64,000 bases of DNA from Hortaea werneckii (taxonomy: Eukaryota > Ascomycota > Dothideomycetes > Mycosphaerellales > Teratosphaeriaceae): assembly GCA_037044905.1 (NCBI GenBank), contig JBAOKB010000074.1, positions 496,001 to 560,000 of the forward strand. Reading direction: 5' to 3'. The notes beneath the pieces are model-generated. The model had not been told where the DNA came from. It made no database searches and saw only the letters and a program-made list of their open reading frames with translations. Numbering within the stretch: the first letter of the stretch is position 1; each line of letters starts with the position of its first letter. Positions 32,001-42,996 of this stretch are shown here, piece after piece. The translations under genes were made by a program, and so were the position numbers.

Positions 32001-32843
32001 GTTAGATAATTAGTAAGGATTCGAGCGACTATATAGAGAAGGATAGCGTCTAATATAGTTATTAAAGTCGTTTAATTCCTTGTCTATCCTAGATAGATAG
32101 ACCTTTCTAGTAGATCTAGAGTTTTTTACGACTAACCGCTAGCTACGTACTACTAGCTCTAGTTCTAGAGGGGTAGAAGGTAGGCCTAAGTAGATCTATT
32201 CTATAGCTATAGAGGTAGCTAAAGGGGTAAAGTTAGAGTCTACGCGCTATTTACCCTTACCCTTATCTATTAGCTTAGGGTCGTCGCGCGTACTAGTATA
32301 TATTTCGTACTAGTTAGCGAAATCTAAGGTTAAACATAGCTAACTAGCTATATTTATAATAGTCTTAACCGCTATATTAATAGCTAACTTGCCTTTAACG
32401 TCCTATTCTATAGGGTATCCCTTACTAGCGTCGAGGGAGGGGCTAGCTCGCGTATAGACTCTAATAGAGTCCGAAACCTATAGGGGCTAGTACTATTAGG
32501 GAGCTTCCTAGTAGTCGGTAATAAAGTATACTAGTACTAGTATAGGGCGGTTCGTATTACTTATATTAATCCTACGAGATAGAGTATTAGTGTCGTAGTA
32601 TACCGCTAGTTTATAGGCGACCTTTATAGTATTCGTTATTAGTAGTAGAAGCCTATTGTCTAGATTACTAGTAGCCCTTACCTTCTATAGTTCGTAGAGT
32701 ACGCCTCGATCTAGTAGGTTAGGCTGTAGGCGTTTTAAGTTATCCTTTACTATAGATATATATACTAGTTATACTAAGAATTTTAGTATTGTTTTGTCGG
32801 CCGATCTAGGTTAGCTTAAGAGGTCTCTAGCTAGAGACGACAT
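26090..32843 (-). pseudogene. RIP-killed single-frame gag-pol of the 12.3 kb element
   Basis: An ATG survives at 32843 (MSSLARDLLS), and landmarks share one frame over 6.7 kb. These are a damaged knuckle region near 30,980 (NNFNCRNR), reverse transcriptase (VVYYQLQDKKGK, then YYIDDIII near 28,765), the integrase zinc finger (GYYRTTARLAAL followed by YYPDYI near 27,300, formerly C-P-D-C) and a chromodomain near 26,340-26,200 (EYKVETLLSRH followed by YLV**KGY, where TAA TAG were CAA TGG). Gag and pol therefore seem to have formed one fused polyprotein of ~2,250 codons. Internal TAG/TAA codons make it non-coding now. Confidence 0.75.
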
Positions 32844-33454
32844 TTTAATAGAGATATCGTATAGTAGTCGACAATAAAGGTTATCTAGTAGTAGAGTAGA
32901 CAAGCGTAGGAAACGAGCGTTAGGAATAAGTAATATATATAGTAAGTTATAGTATAAGGCAATAGAGTAGTAGCGAGTAGTTAACTAGAGTACCTAAGGG
33001 GAGAGATAGTAGAGGAAGGGAAATACTATAGTTTACGGCTTCGAAGGTCTATAGAAGGAAAAAAGGTTAAAGTTTACTAGCGAGAGTAGGCGGATTCGAC
33101 GGTTTATAGAAAGTAAGGGTTAAATTCCGCTAATTTAGATAGGTAAGCTTCGCGATAAGGCGCCTATAGTTAGCGTATACTAGGCGGCTACTCTATTAGT
33201 TACCGCTAGTAGTAGTCGCGCTTAGCTAGTAGTCGTAGCTACTTGTAGTAGTCGGAGAGGTAAATAGACAGAGGAGCTAGTTAGTCGTACGGAGGTAAAT
33301 TTAGTACGTAGTCGAGCGTAAGGTTTAGTAGAGGTCGCTTATAGTAGCGTCTAGTATCTAGTAGTCGCCTAGTACTAGTTGTATTAGATTAGCTAGTTGC
33401 CCTCGATAGATTAAGTTAGTCGGGGCTAGTAAACCTTAAGGCTAGCTACTAAAA

Positions 33455-33597
33455 TAATAGGAACTATAGGGTAGAACAAGGATAGTCCTCCTATTACTAT
33501 AAGCTATAGAGAGACTATATATAACTATAGTTAGTACCTACTAACTATAGTTAGTACCTACTAGCTATAGTCTACCTCCTTCTATTATTCTATATTA
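33455..33597 (-). repeat. 5' LTR of the 12.3 kb element
   Basis: Partner of 21285-21427. Just inside it on the - strand is TTTTAGTAGCTAGCC. If TAG was TGG before RIP, this would read TGGTAGC, like the start of an initiator-Met tRNA primer site; that is an inference. Confidence 0.9.
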
Positions 33598-33602
33598 TAA
33601 GG
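33598..33602. other. Target-site duplication TAAGG, right copy
   Basis: Identical to 21280-21284. Confidence 0.85.
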
Positions 33603-36261
33603 GCTAAAGCAATTGTTCTAGACGTACTATCGAGAAGGGAATAGGATATACTAAGAGAAAGCGATAAGGCCTTATAGTTCTAACGCTTTTTAGAATCTAA
33701 GAGTATAGAGAATTAGCTAGGATTAGTAAGAGATAACGTAGACAACTCTAGACTATTAATCCTCGCTATAGAAGTAGAGTCTATAGGGGAGTAGGATCCT
33801 AGAGCTTCCGTTATAGAAAGTACTAGTCCTTTTTAAGATAAAAATATAAATTAACTATAGAAGGAAACTAAGAAGGAGGACACTCTATATTAACTCGTAT
33901 ACTAGGCTATAATTATAGAACTCTATACTATACTACTAGAAATTAAAATTAAAATTTAAGTAGGAGACTACATAATTAATAGAAAGGGAAACCTATATTA
34001 TCGCGGAAAGCTATAGGTACTAGGAGCCCTAGTATCGATAGAGTCTAAGTATAAAAACCTAGATACTATTGTATTATAAGCTAATACCCTAAGGACTTAT
34101 ATTATTTAGTCCATATATAATTTGTTAGTCTATAGCTATCCTAGACGGGATACTACGACTATTATAGTAGGTTAAGACTTCTATTAGCCCCTATAGTCTC
34201 GCTAGGTCTATTAGTTCCTAAGGAATTATAGTTACTATAGGAGAAATAAGGTATAGAGAGAATATAAGTACGGGCTCCTAAAACTACTCCTAGTTCCTAA
34301 CTATTTCTTTTAGGAGATCTCTATAAATTTTATAATAGACTTACTAAATTTAGAAGGTAATTATTATCTATAGGTAATTAAAGACTATTTATCGAAGTAG
34401 GTAGTCCTTAAGCTAATATCTAATATAAAAGCTAAGGAGTACGCTATAAAATTTATAGACTACTAGGTAAAATACTATAGACTCCTAAGGGCTATTACTA
34501 GCGACTAAGGGACAAACTAGACTAGTACCTTCTAGAAGGAGCTCTATAGACTATTTAGCGTAAACTAGAGACTAAATTCTATATACTACCTATAAATAGA
34601 CGGAGGACTTAAGAGGTTAAACTAAGAGGTATAAACCTACCTCCGCTACTATATTAATTATAAGTAAAATAATTAGAAAAAGTAGCTCTCTACTACTAAA
34701 TTAGCTCTAAATAGGCGATATTATATAGGAATTAGAATAAGCCCTTTCTTCGCTACTTATAGGTATAAAGTACCCTCTACTATAGTATTATATCTAGAAC
34801 TAAGCGAAAATAGTAAGCTCTCTACTATCTAAAGAGCTAAGAGCTTTACTAAAAAGATTAACGAGATCTTAAACCTATACTAGACTAGTATAGCTACTAC
34901 CGCGTAAAAATAGGAGGAGTCTACTAATTATACTAAGCGCCTAGTACTAATATACTACGTCGGCAATAAAATATAGCTAGACCTTAGAAATTATAATACT
35001 ATATAGCTAAAGAGGAACCTCGATACGAAATATAGAAAATATACTATAGCTAAGGTATTATTACTAGCTTCTATAAGACTAGAAGGAATATTAAATAATA
35101 TTTATCTAGTATTCTATACTAACCTCCTCTAACTAGTAGTTATAGACCTATTATCTAAATAGACCTCCGACAATAATTAACTAGACCTAGTACTTATAGA
35201 ATATTACCTAGAATAGGAAGTAGAAAAGATTAAGAAAGCGCGATAGAAGAAGAGAGGTTAAGGAAGAAAACGCGAAGTCCTAGTAAAATAGGCCAGGTAC
35301 TATAAAAAAACTTAGGAACCCCTTAAAAACTTAACTAATAATAAGGCCTTAAACAAATTCGAAAAGATATATAAGAGGGTAAAGGAGTATAATAGACCTT
35401 TAAACAAGTAGAAGAGAGTAGTTAGAAGAAGAATATTAGCTAGGCGAGGGTTATATGTCGGATTTAAGTATTAACAAAAAAAAATTTAAAAATAAGAAAA
35501 TACTAAAAATATTATTAAAGAACTATCTATATAGACTTAGCTATAAAACCCTTAGAGACCGAAACTAGTATAAAAACTACCTAGTTACTATAGTAAGCCT
35601 CTAATACTAAAGTAAGGGGGATACTACTAGTACTAGAAAATATAGTTAGCGAGGAAAAATACCTAGAATTAGAAGAATATACTTACGTCTACCCTTACTA
35701 GGCTACCGCGTTTACTACTATATTAGTTACCTTATAGGCGATATTACTAAAAATACTAGTTAGTAAGAGAAAACCCTTAGAATACTAAAATACTATATAC
35801 CTAGAGAGTAGGCTAGTAGCTTAGGTAGGCTTTAAAGCCTTCTAAGCCTTAAGGACCTTACGTAGGTTTATATATACCTTATCCCTAAACTAGTTAGCTA
35901 GGTCTACGGAAAAACGCCTAAAAACCGAATTTCTTACTTCTTATACTAACGAGAGCGGGTCTATATAGAATATATAATATAGGCTAGTTTAGAACTATTT
36001 TAGTTAGCGACGCTTTTCTCTCGAAGTCTAAGATTATATATAGGTCCTAATAATTCTTATACTCCTTAGTATATTACTCGTAGGTATAGGAGTAGGTAGA
36101 CTAGGCAATATTAGGAGACTATATAAAAATGTCTAGGAGCTAGGAATTATACCTCTTAGTCGCGATAGTCGATACTAGTATTAGTACAACTAATATAATA
36201 AATAAAAATAGACATCTAAATCTAATTAGAAATGCCTAGAACCTAAGAATCTAGTAATACT

Positions 36262-36305
<44 letters not shown>

Positions 36306-36754
36306 TTGTTATTACTATTGCTATTACTATTACTACTATTATTACTATTGTTGTTATTATAAAGAAGAGAGTTCGAAAAGGAGAGGCTTTAGAGTTTTAT
36401 ATTACGGTTATTATAATAGTAGTATATAACAATAGAGAGGTAAAATAAAGCCTATAGAAATAAAGGTAACTAAGTAAAGTAAAGATAATTATAGGTAGCT
36501 AGTTACCTAAGTATTTTACTCGGACTTAGCGGTTTATAATATTGTCTTTACTTACTATAAAATAAAAACGATAGCGAGTAAATAAACTTTACTTAAATAA
36601 AAGGAAGAAGAACGCGCGGGTTCTAAGATTTCTATATTAGATAGCTAGATTTACTTAGATATATATATAACGAAATTTTCGTTTACTTAAGAGTATAAAA
36701 GGGGGAGAGCTATAGACAACTATAAGCCTCCGAATTCTTTTCCCTAAGGAATAC
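33603..36754 (+). other. Distal section of the second-layer gypsy element
   Basis: Integrase and chromodomain to ~35,390, then ~1.36 kb of RIP-mutated DNA before the polypurine tract. In that tail no frame on either strand has a clearly lower stop density, so I assign no gene. Confidence 0.6.
36258..36360. repeat. Trinucleotide repeat, probably a mutated CAG/CAA tract
   Basis: On the + strand TAC/TTA/TTG triplets. Read on the - strand they are TAG/TAA with a few surviving CAA, which is what RIP would make from a polyglutamine-type (CAG/CAA)n tract. Confidence 0.6.
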
Positions 36755-36770
36755 GAGGGGAGGAGAGGGG
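36755..36770 (+). other. Polypurine tract of the second-layer gypsy element
   Basis: GAGGGGAGGAGAGGGG, three bases before the 3' LTR: the usual primer site for plus-strand DNA synthesis. Confidence 0.75.
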
Positions 36771-36773
36771 TAT

Positions 36774-36942
36774 TATAATAGGTAAGGCCCAAAGTAGAGT
36801 ACGGACGTTACTATACCTAAAATACTTAGCGCGCGTACTAAGACTTTCTACTAGGAAGCTAGCGTGTCTATTTCTCTCTCCCCTATTAAACTTATTAAAT
36901 ATATACGAGATACTCCTATATATACGTTACTTTCCTATAACA
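36774..36942 (+). repeat. 3' LTR of the second-layer gypsy element
   Basis: Same length as the 5' copy and still ending in CA. It follows a purine-rich tract (36755-36770) that marks it as the 3' LTR of a + strand element. Confidence 0.85.
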
Positions 36943-36947
36943 TCGAG

Positions 36948-39372
36948 TAGTAACTACTACCTCTTATAATAATATAATAAACTAGTAGGGCTAAAAGCAA
37001 GTAAGGGTTACTAGTAGAGAGTACTATAGTAATAGATATCTAGAGCCTAAAGAGCTTAATAATATATCGAATTATAAAAATAGCCTAGAGGATATAAGTA
37101 CTAAAGGTTTAGAGGTAGTAGAGGTAGTAGAGGTAGCTATATAGCTACCTTTAATACCTATAATAAATAGTAGTTAAAATTATAGCGATTCGATAGCGCG
37201 CTCTACTAGTAGGTCTAGTAGCTATAGTAGTCGAGTAAGGACCTAGTATTTTACTAATAAAAAGGACTCTACTTCGACTATAATAGAGCTCGCTAGTAAC
37301 GCCTTTATTAACTAGTTAAAGGCGTAGGACTAAGCTAAAAAGGTAGTTATTAATAAGATTTATAATATTAAAACCGAGCTAACGACTTATCTTAAGTAAG
37401 TAGAGGCGATAATTATCTAGCTAGTTAGTCGATAGAATAGCTAACTAGTAGTAAGAGGCCCTTATTAGTATAAGCTTTAAGTCGATTTTAATAATCTAAG
37501 TATAGATCTTAGTACTTTAATAGGAGGGTAAGGGTTTTAAGGTAGTATAGAGGATTAGTAGTTCTAAAGAGGGTTTTTATTACTTTAGAGAGCTTATAGT
37601 TATACCTTTATTTATGTTTAAAAAATTACAAAAAAAAAGTATAAGTAGTTTCTATTATAAGCTTTAAGCTCTACAATATTTTATATATATCTATATATAT
37701 TATAGTAGTATTATTATAGTAGTTTAGTCGACTATATAGAAGCTAAGGCGAATTCTAATAATTCTAACTATGCCTTAAGGCGCTAAAGTATTAGTTAAAC
37801 TTTATTAATAATATAGACCTATTTCTCTATATAGGAGTATAGCGGGAGATAGAAGGACCGCTCGCTATACGCGGGCTATTAAATTTTAACCTTAGAAAAT
37901 AGCTAAAAGTCGCTTAGCGCGCTAGAAGCTAGTAGTATAGACCTTAAGCGCTACTTTGTTAGTATATATCGGCTTAGCTAGTAGGAATAATAATTTTCTA
38001 GTCGACAATATAGCTATTTTACTAATACTCTATTAATAGAAGAAAACCTTACTTTTTAGTATAGATCCTCGTAGTAAGTAGCTATATATCTCCTAGTACT
38101 AGAGTTAAACTAAAGCTAAGGTATTACTCGAGGGAAGGAGGTAGTATACTATAGCGCTTACTAGTCTAATTACTCTATTAGATATAGATAATATAGTTAC
38201 TTAGTAAGATAGTAACTCTATAAAAGTCTACTACTAGCTACTTTCTAAGCTTTATAGATAGAGCAAAGGCCGTAGCTATATAGCTATAAAAGACTATACT
38301 AAAAGCGTATTCGACGCTAATCCTTAAACTTAATATAATTTTATTAAAGCCCTACTAATTTAGCTATAGATATCGAAAGCTATAAGTATATATAAAAGGG
38401 CACATAATACTATAGGCATTACTATAAACTAGATTACTATAGAGGTATAGTAAACGATATAGTTCGCTAGTCCTATAGTACTAGTTTATTATCCTTTTAA
38501 TCTAGTATAATATCTAGCTGTTTTAATAGATAGACTAGTCGTTATCCTTACTAAAGAAGGGTCTTTTAAAACTAGTAATTAGACTATCTAGTATTACTAT
38601 CCCCTAAAGCTTTAGGCCGTATACTTTATAGTAACTACTATAGTACGTCTTTTAATCTACTATTAGCCTTATAAAACCTATAAAGTAACTATTAATAAAG
38701 CCCTATATATATCCTTCGGCCCCTATATCTTTAATTGCCTCTACGTACTACTAGAGCCTTAAGTACGAGCGTAATAGTAGATACTAGCAAATTAACTTAT
38801 TATACTACTAAGATAGATACTTAATAGTATTAAGAAAAACTATAGAGAGATATCTAGGGCTTTAGCTAAAGTTATTATAATAGTCTATCTATTTAGCTAG
38901 ATAGGCTAGCTATCTTAGTAGTATATAGATAGCTAGTTTAGTTAAAGGTTATATCTAGTTCCTCTAGTAGATAGACTCTAAGCTAAGTACTACGAGTAGC
39001 TATTTAACCTCTATATACTCGACCTTTAGCTTATAATAGTATACCTCGTCTAGCTAGCTATCTAGTAAAAAATCGAAGGTCCTATAAAATAGTAGAGGGT
39101 ATAGAGTCTTTCTAGGGTGCCGAGGCCGCCTCTTTCTAAGTTATAACTAACTCTAGTAGCGTAGTATATAAATATACGTAATAATAGCTCGCTTCTTTAT
39201 AATTTAGTATATATAGTTAGTTGTTTAAGGTATAGTATATAGCTAAGTCGAGTAGTAATACCTCTATAAAAATAAACTAAATAAAAATCGAAAGTTAGTA
39301 CCTAAGGTATATAAAATACGTTATACGCTTAATTAGTACTACTACGCAATATCGATACGACCTTAAAACCTT
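36948..39372. other. RIP-mutated right part of the bottom element
   Basis: About 2.4 kb, probably holding the former coding region of the terminal-inverted-repeat element. Several + strand stretches read as protein if TAG/TAA are taken as Gln/Trp, but no transposase motif was recognised. Confidence 0.5.
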
Positions 39373-39420
39373 ATAATAGAGCGTTTTAAGAGTAAGTAGA
39401 TCTACTGCCGAAAGAGGTAG
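39373..39420 (-). repeat. Right terminal inverted repeat
   Basis: Inverted partner of 10252-10300. Most differences are C/T or G/A transitions, as expected from RIP. Normal sequence resumes within ~10 bases to the right. Confidence 0.7.
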
Positions 39421-41056
39421 TAGATCGCTAACAAAGATATCTACGTGTTTGACTAACTGTGTTTAGCCGAGAGGTGCTAAAACTCTCTAATGATGCGAAA
39501 GCAGACGCAAGCTGTGCCAATTTGCCGCGGTAGGCGAATCAGAAAGTCACAACCAGAAAGAAGCAAGCAAGCGAGGGATGATGACACATATTTTGACAGC
39601 GAAGCTAACCACACAGGCACTTCCATTCACTTCAATTGGGTGGTTGACGATTACAACATCATAGCTAATCACCTTCGTTGGTTCCCTTACCGTGTCTACG
39701 TAAACAAGCTAGGTAGGTAAACAATTTCCAAAGCCCGCTCTTCTCCCATATGCACGTATCTAGGCTCAAGAAAAGCAAAGACAGCACCACGGCGACTTTA
39801 CCTAGCTGGCTCTGGAAGCGTATCGTGCCGGATTCACCCGTCATCGTATGCGTCTCGCTGTTGTTATCGACAAGGAGTTGCAAGTACATGTCCGGGATAC
39901 ATAAATTTCTTTTCCGTGTTGAGCCTGCGCTTACAGAAATCCTCTAGCGAATACGACTCTGCCCCTCATGTTGGATCATTGCGCAGATGGCGGGCTTAAG
40001 TAAGGAACCAACGTGTCATGATCTCTTGTAATGCATCGGGCGTACAATCTGCAGGCACAGATAACCTACCTTTGGGTGTTTTATACGCGCACAGGTGTGT
40101 GTGTATGTGTGCCTGTGCCTCACGAATCCAGCCATGACTTTTGTTCGTACTGCCTGCAGCTCATGCGCTGGCTACAAAGGAGTCACTGGGCTACATGTCC
40201 ACGATCAATGTCTTGGGTAGCCTCCTTTTCAAAGCTGTGTGTCATCTTGAGAGTTTAGGCGGCCTCGCCTCTCAAAAGAAGTGAAGTCTCAGACAGCCAA
40301 TCCACGGTCGTGCGGACCTGGCTTGGCCCTGCCCTGTTGGTATCCAATTGCAGGGCTGTGCGCCTGATGCGACCCAATCTTCAGGGCGCGAGCTACTGCA
40401 AAGCCAACGAGGCCGCATGACCGTGAACTACGTATATGTGAACATGGATCTTACGTGCCTCGAGTCTGGAGATGGCGCGATCCCTTGTTGGCGTGTTTGG
40501 GTTCAGACGCACAGCTATATGCATCCACAGCGCATCACTCTGTCATCAGCTGATGTTTTTCCAAGAGAACAAAGAAACGGGAAAGATCCTCTGCGTTTGA
40601 TCTTTTATGGTGTGTGAGTGTACAGCGCTATTCCGACCACAGAAATTGGTTCGTACGCAGGAAACGACGGTTCTCCAACATTGCATCTTCTGCAGCTGGC
40701 AGCGCGCGCCTTCAAGCTGCCCCCATTCTGCCAGACATCATGCATGGTCGAAATTGTTTTATCTGTCGGACCCTGTCGGACAAGGGTAAATATGGGATCT
40801 CTCCACAGACCTGAAGTTTTCCGTAGCCATTCAGTACCGTCCGAACGAGGAGAACGTTCGATCTTGCAAACCAAGTCCCAAGCTCAGCCGAGTGCCCGTA
40901 GGTAAGACCTTTGGGTCAAGTTGCACAGAAAGCTCCCCCAAATTTAGCTGCCGGTAGCCTTTAGTGACACCCGTGCGAAGCTCTCATCGGGCACTGAAAG
41001 CAATTGCCACTTAGGGGCGGCCTTGGCTGAGACTTATTAAAACTTCGTAGCTTATT
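39421..41056. other. Gene-free right flank of the nest
   Basis: Normal base composition with CA and TG present, so RIP did not leak outwards. Only short overlapping frames (<100 codons). A short GT-rich run lies at ~40,092-40,116. No gene or RNA recognised. Confidence 0.5.
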
Positions 41057-41803
41057 TTACTGTTGGACGACCTGTATATTGTTCTTTTTCTATGAGGCTG
41101 TCAGAATCCACTGCGGTAATACAAAGAGACGAGGGGCATTCGTACCTTCCACTTGTCCATGTCCTCCTGCTTTGTTCGGTATTGTTTGACTAGGTCCTCA
41201 AGGACCTTTTTCAGGCCTTCGGCATTCGTTTGGAGTGCAGGAAGCACTTCGCTTACAGTGCGCTCGACGAGCACTCCATTGATCATGCGGAAGCATTTCC
41301 GATCTCCTGGCAAGGGCGTTAAGGTCTCAAGCACAAGCCTGACAGAAGTGTTAGCAGGCGAGACCTTGTCCTCTCTAACAGATATCGACTGAGAGTAGAT
41401 GCGTCATGGAATACACCTCATGAGCGGCAGACTTCATGGAGAATTTTGCTTGCGGAGCCATATGACGGCCATCATGCAGAACCAATCGTGGCGGTGAGTG
41501 AAGGTTCTGCACTCGTATATTGCGTGACCGCAAGCTTCTGGGACAAGGCAAGACGGTGGGAGGAGCGGTCAACCGTCAGGAGTCTGACGGAAAGCCCTGA
41601 GGTGGCGTCTATGAAAATACCTACTTGTGCTCTTCTCCTTCCTGCTCAACATCACCAATCTTCTGGGCAATGGCTTGCAGAGTGTCCTTGTAGTTGGAAT
41701 ATTGGACTTGCAGCTCTGGGGATACCGGTTAGTATTACCCTAAAAGACTGTAGTTTTGCTTTCTACCTTGCTGCTTCTTTGCAGAAAGCGTCTTTTCTGC
41801 CAT
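41057..41803 (-). CDS. Prefoldin subunit 2 (Gim4/Pfd2)
   Basis: Beta-type subunit of the hexameric prefoldin chaperone that hands nascent actin and tubulin to the CCT chaperonin in the cytosol. Four exons: 41803-41767 (MAEKTLSAKKQQ), 41715-41625 (ELQVQYSNYKDTLQAIAQK), 41338-41146 (LVLETLTPLPGDRKCFRMIN to MDKWK) and 41089-41057 (KKNNIQVVQQ-stop). Introns are 51, 286 and 56 bp; the first has a CTAAC branch. Product 117 aa, normal for the family, with two coiled coils around the conserved beta-hairpin LPGDRKCFRMINGVLVERT. It is divergent from CMC2 with 214 bp between start codons. Confidence 0.93.
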
Positions 41804-42017
41804 GATGAATGTTCTACCTAAAGGCTCGCGCGCAGGATACGCACGGTTGGCGAGATGCGAAGAAGCAAGTTCCCATGACTAAGCAGAACGGCGGGTCCCG
41901 AATCGATGACCTTACCAACCTTACCTTACTTTCCTTTTCAATTCTGATTATCGTGAAAGGGCCTGCTTGGTTCGTATCTTCGTAAGAAGGAAAGGTGGTA
42001 CTCTAATAGCTTCAGCA
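41804..42017. promoter_or_regulatory. Shared divergent upstream region of prefoldin 2 and CMC2
   Basis: 214 bases between two opposite start codons must contain both promoters. No clear TATA box or known site was picked out. Confidence 0.4.
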
Positions 42018-42306
42018 ATGCATCCTCATCTGCACACCAAAGACAATAAGGGTATGCAAAACCCACCTGAATCCGAGCTCAATCTAATCCATGGCAGGGT
42101 GCGAAGAGATCATGACGGCTCTTGACGAATGCCATGCTCAAGGCTTCTTGTGGAAGGCTATGGGCATGTGCAGTAACATCAAACGCGACGTGAACAAGTG
42201 CTTGCGAGCCGAGCGACTCGAGCGAACAGCGAGCAACAGAGAGCAAGCGAAGGAGAAGAGACAGAAGGTTCAGGCTGTCTGGGCAGAGATCGACGCGAAC
42301 TCGTGA
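42018..42306 (+). CDS. CMC2: Cytochrome c oxidase assembly factor Cmc2-like, twin CX9C
   Basis: Small intermembrane-space protein of the twin CX9C class needed for cytochrome c oxidase biogenesis. Exons 42018-42051 (MHPHLHTKDNK) and 42098-42306; 46 bp intron with donor GTATGC and acceptor CAG. Product 80 aa. Both cysteine pairs are visible: CEEIMTALDEC and CSNIKRDVNKC, each with nine residues between. The motif LDECHAQGFLWKA and the tail KCLRAERLERT are typical of Cmc2. It lacks an N-terminal presequence, as expected for a Mia40 substrate. Confidence 0.93.
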
Positions 42307-42996
42307 GCCAAGGTCGCCGCAGAGAGATGTACCACACAAAAACTGCTCGCGCATGTCTGCCAAAGTTTGAGCCGCGTTATTCGCAGGGAAGCGGCTTTTC
42401 CCAGATGAGAGCCTAGCCCGCACACCTCATCCGCAGAGCGCAGCAGAGACGACCACACCGATTTGCAGTTTTCGAGAGCCGAGCGCGAGGGGTGGACTAT
42501 CAATGAGCAGGGATATCGGGCGCAAGTATTGCAACCAGAGACCGAGCCTAGTGGTTCACAACCGCTATGTGCTATCAAGACTTGCGAAAGGGTGGATTGA
42601 ACAGCACCATGTATGGAAGTGGGCTGGGACCAGGGTTTCGATATTGTCTCATGCAAGAGAGATATCGCCCGTGGTTTTAAGATGACATTTTGTGTCATTA
42701 AACTCAACTCTTGGGATCAAAGCAGAAGACAACAACTTGTATGAGTATTGTGACACAGTGCCAGTAGGTTGAGACCATCAATCGTATGTCTCAATTCCAA
42801 TTCCGCGAGATTCACTCAGCTGGAGCGTTTGAAAGAATCTCTAGGTGTACATAAAGGAAGGCGTTCAGCCCGCGGTGGCCCCTTCCCTTTCCAATCCTGA
42901 CGATCAGCCACACCAAGGAACTTTCACTTCCTGAATAGCCCCCCGCCCCCCTCCTCTTTGGATTACTCTATTTTCATCTCCAAGTCCATTGCAAGC
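42307..42996. other. Intergenic region
   Basis: 3' flank of CMC2 and upstream region of the F-box-like gene, with CCAAT motifs near 42797 and 42891 and a C-rich run just before the coding region. No further gene seen. Confidence 0.5.

Larger units (their letters stand above)
21285..33597 (-). mobile_element. Third layer: RIP-degraded 12.3 kb Ty3/gypsy chromovirus with a giant extra frame
   Basis: 143 bp LTRs at 21285-21427 and 33455-33597 flanked by perfect TAAGG duplications (21280-21284 and 33598-33602); removing the element restores the RNase H frame of its host. On the - strand it runs 5' LTR, gag-pol in a single frame, chromodomain, then ~4.5 kb with another long frame, a polypurine tract and the 3' LTR. 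At 12.3 kb it is about twice the usual fungal gypsy size. Confidence 0.9.
19440..35390 (+). pseudogene. RIP-killed pol of the second-layer element, split by the 12.3 kb element
   Basis: Protease (INKGYQYYTIINRD near 19,500), reverse transcriptase with YTDDIVIYSRG near 20,520, and RNase H up to 21,284. It resumes at 33,603 with the RNase H end (VLDVLSRRE), integrase (SINFIIDLPNLEG, ITSDQGTN and DGGLKRLNQE around the catalytic acids) and a chromodomain (EVEKI...VLVKQARYYKKTQEPL) ending near 35,390. The frame is the same before and after the insertion once one TAAGG copy is removed, and it is in the -1 frame relative to gag. Many TAG/TAA stops make it a pseudogene. Confidence 0.75.
11134..36942 (+). 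mobile_element. Second layer: RIP-degraded Ty3/gypsy chromovirus with two elements nested in it
   Basis: Paired 169 bp LTRs at 11134-11302 and 36774-36942 in the same orientation. Taking out the two inner insertions leaves 11134-11607 + 18411-21284 + 33603-36942 = 6,688 bp, a normal Ty3/gypsy length. The order on the + strand is LTR, gag with a mutated CCHC knuckle, protease, reverse transcriptase, RNase H, integrase, chromodomain, polypurine tract, LTR. Flanking TTAAG (11129-11133) and TCGAG (36943-36947) look like one 5 bp target duplication changed by two transitions. Confidence 0.85.
10252..39420. mobile_element. Bottom layer: RIP-degraded element with terminal inverted repeats, containing three nested insertions
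   Basis: The two edges of the mutated block are inverted copies of each other. The left edge reads CTACCTTGTTCGGCAGTAG and the right edge, reverse complemented, CTACCTCTTTCGGCAGTAG. A second matching stretch ~30 bases further in differs mainly by transitions and one gap. Removing the later Ty3/gypsy insertion leaves 10,252-11,133 plus 36,948-39,420, about 3,355 bp. That is a suitable size for a DNA transposon, but no transposase could be recognised through the mutations and no target duplication is clear, so the superfamily is unknown. Confidence 0.6.

Noticed and set aside
35400..36750. Antisense gene in gypsy 1 equivalent to the cysteine-cluster gene of the young element
   Set aside because: Stops are as dense (about 11 percent of codons) in the candidate frame as in others, and no cysteine pattern could be traced after mutation.
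36948..39372. A specific transposase family (hAT, Tc1/mariner or other) for the bottom element
   Set aside because: No DDE or hAT signature survives, and the flanks show no clear 2, 3 or 8 bp duplication.
40092..40116. GT-rich run as a regulatory or Z-DNA element
   Set aside because: Short, interrupted and with no gene nearby.
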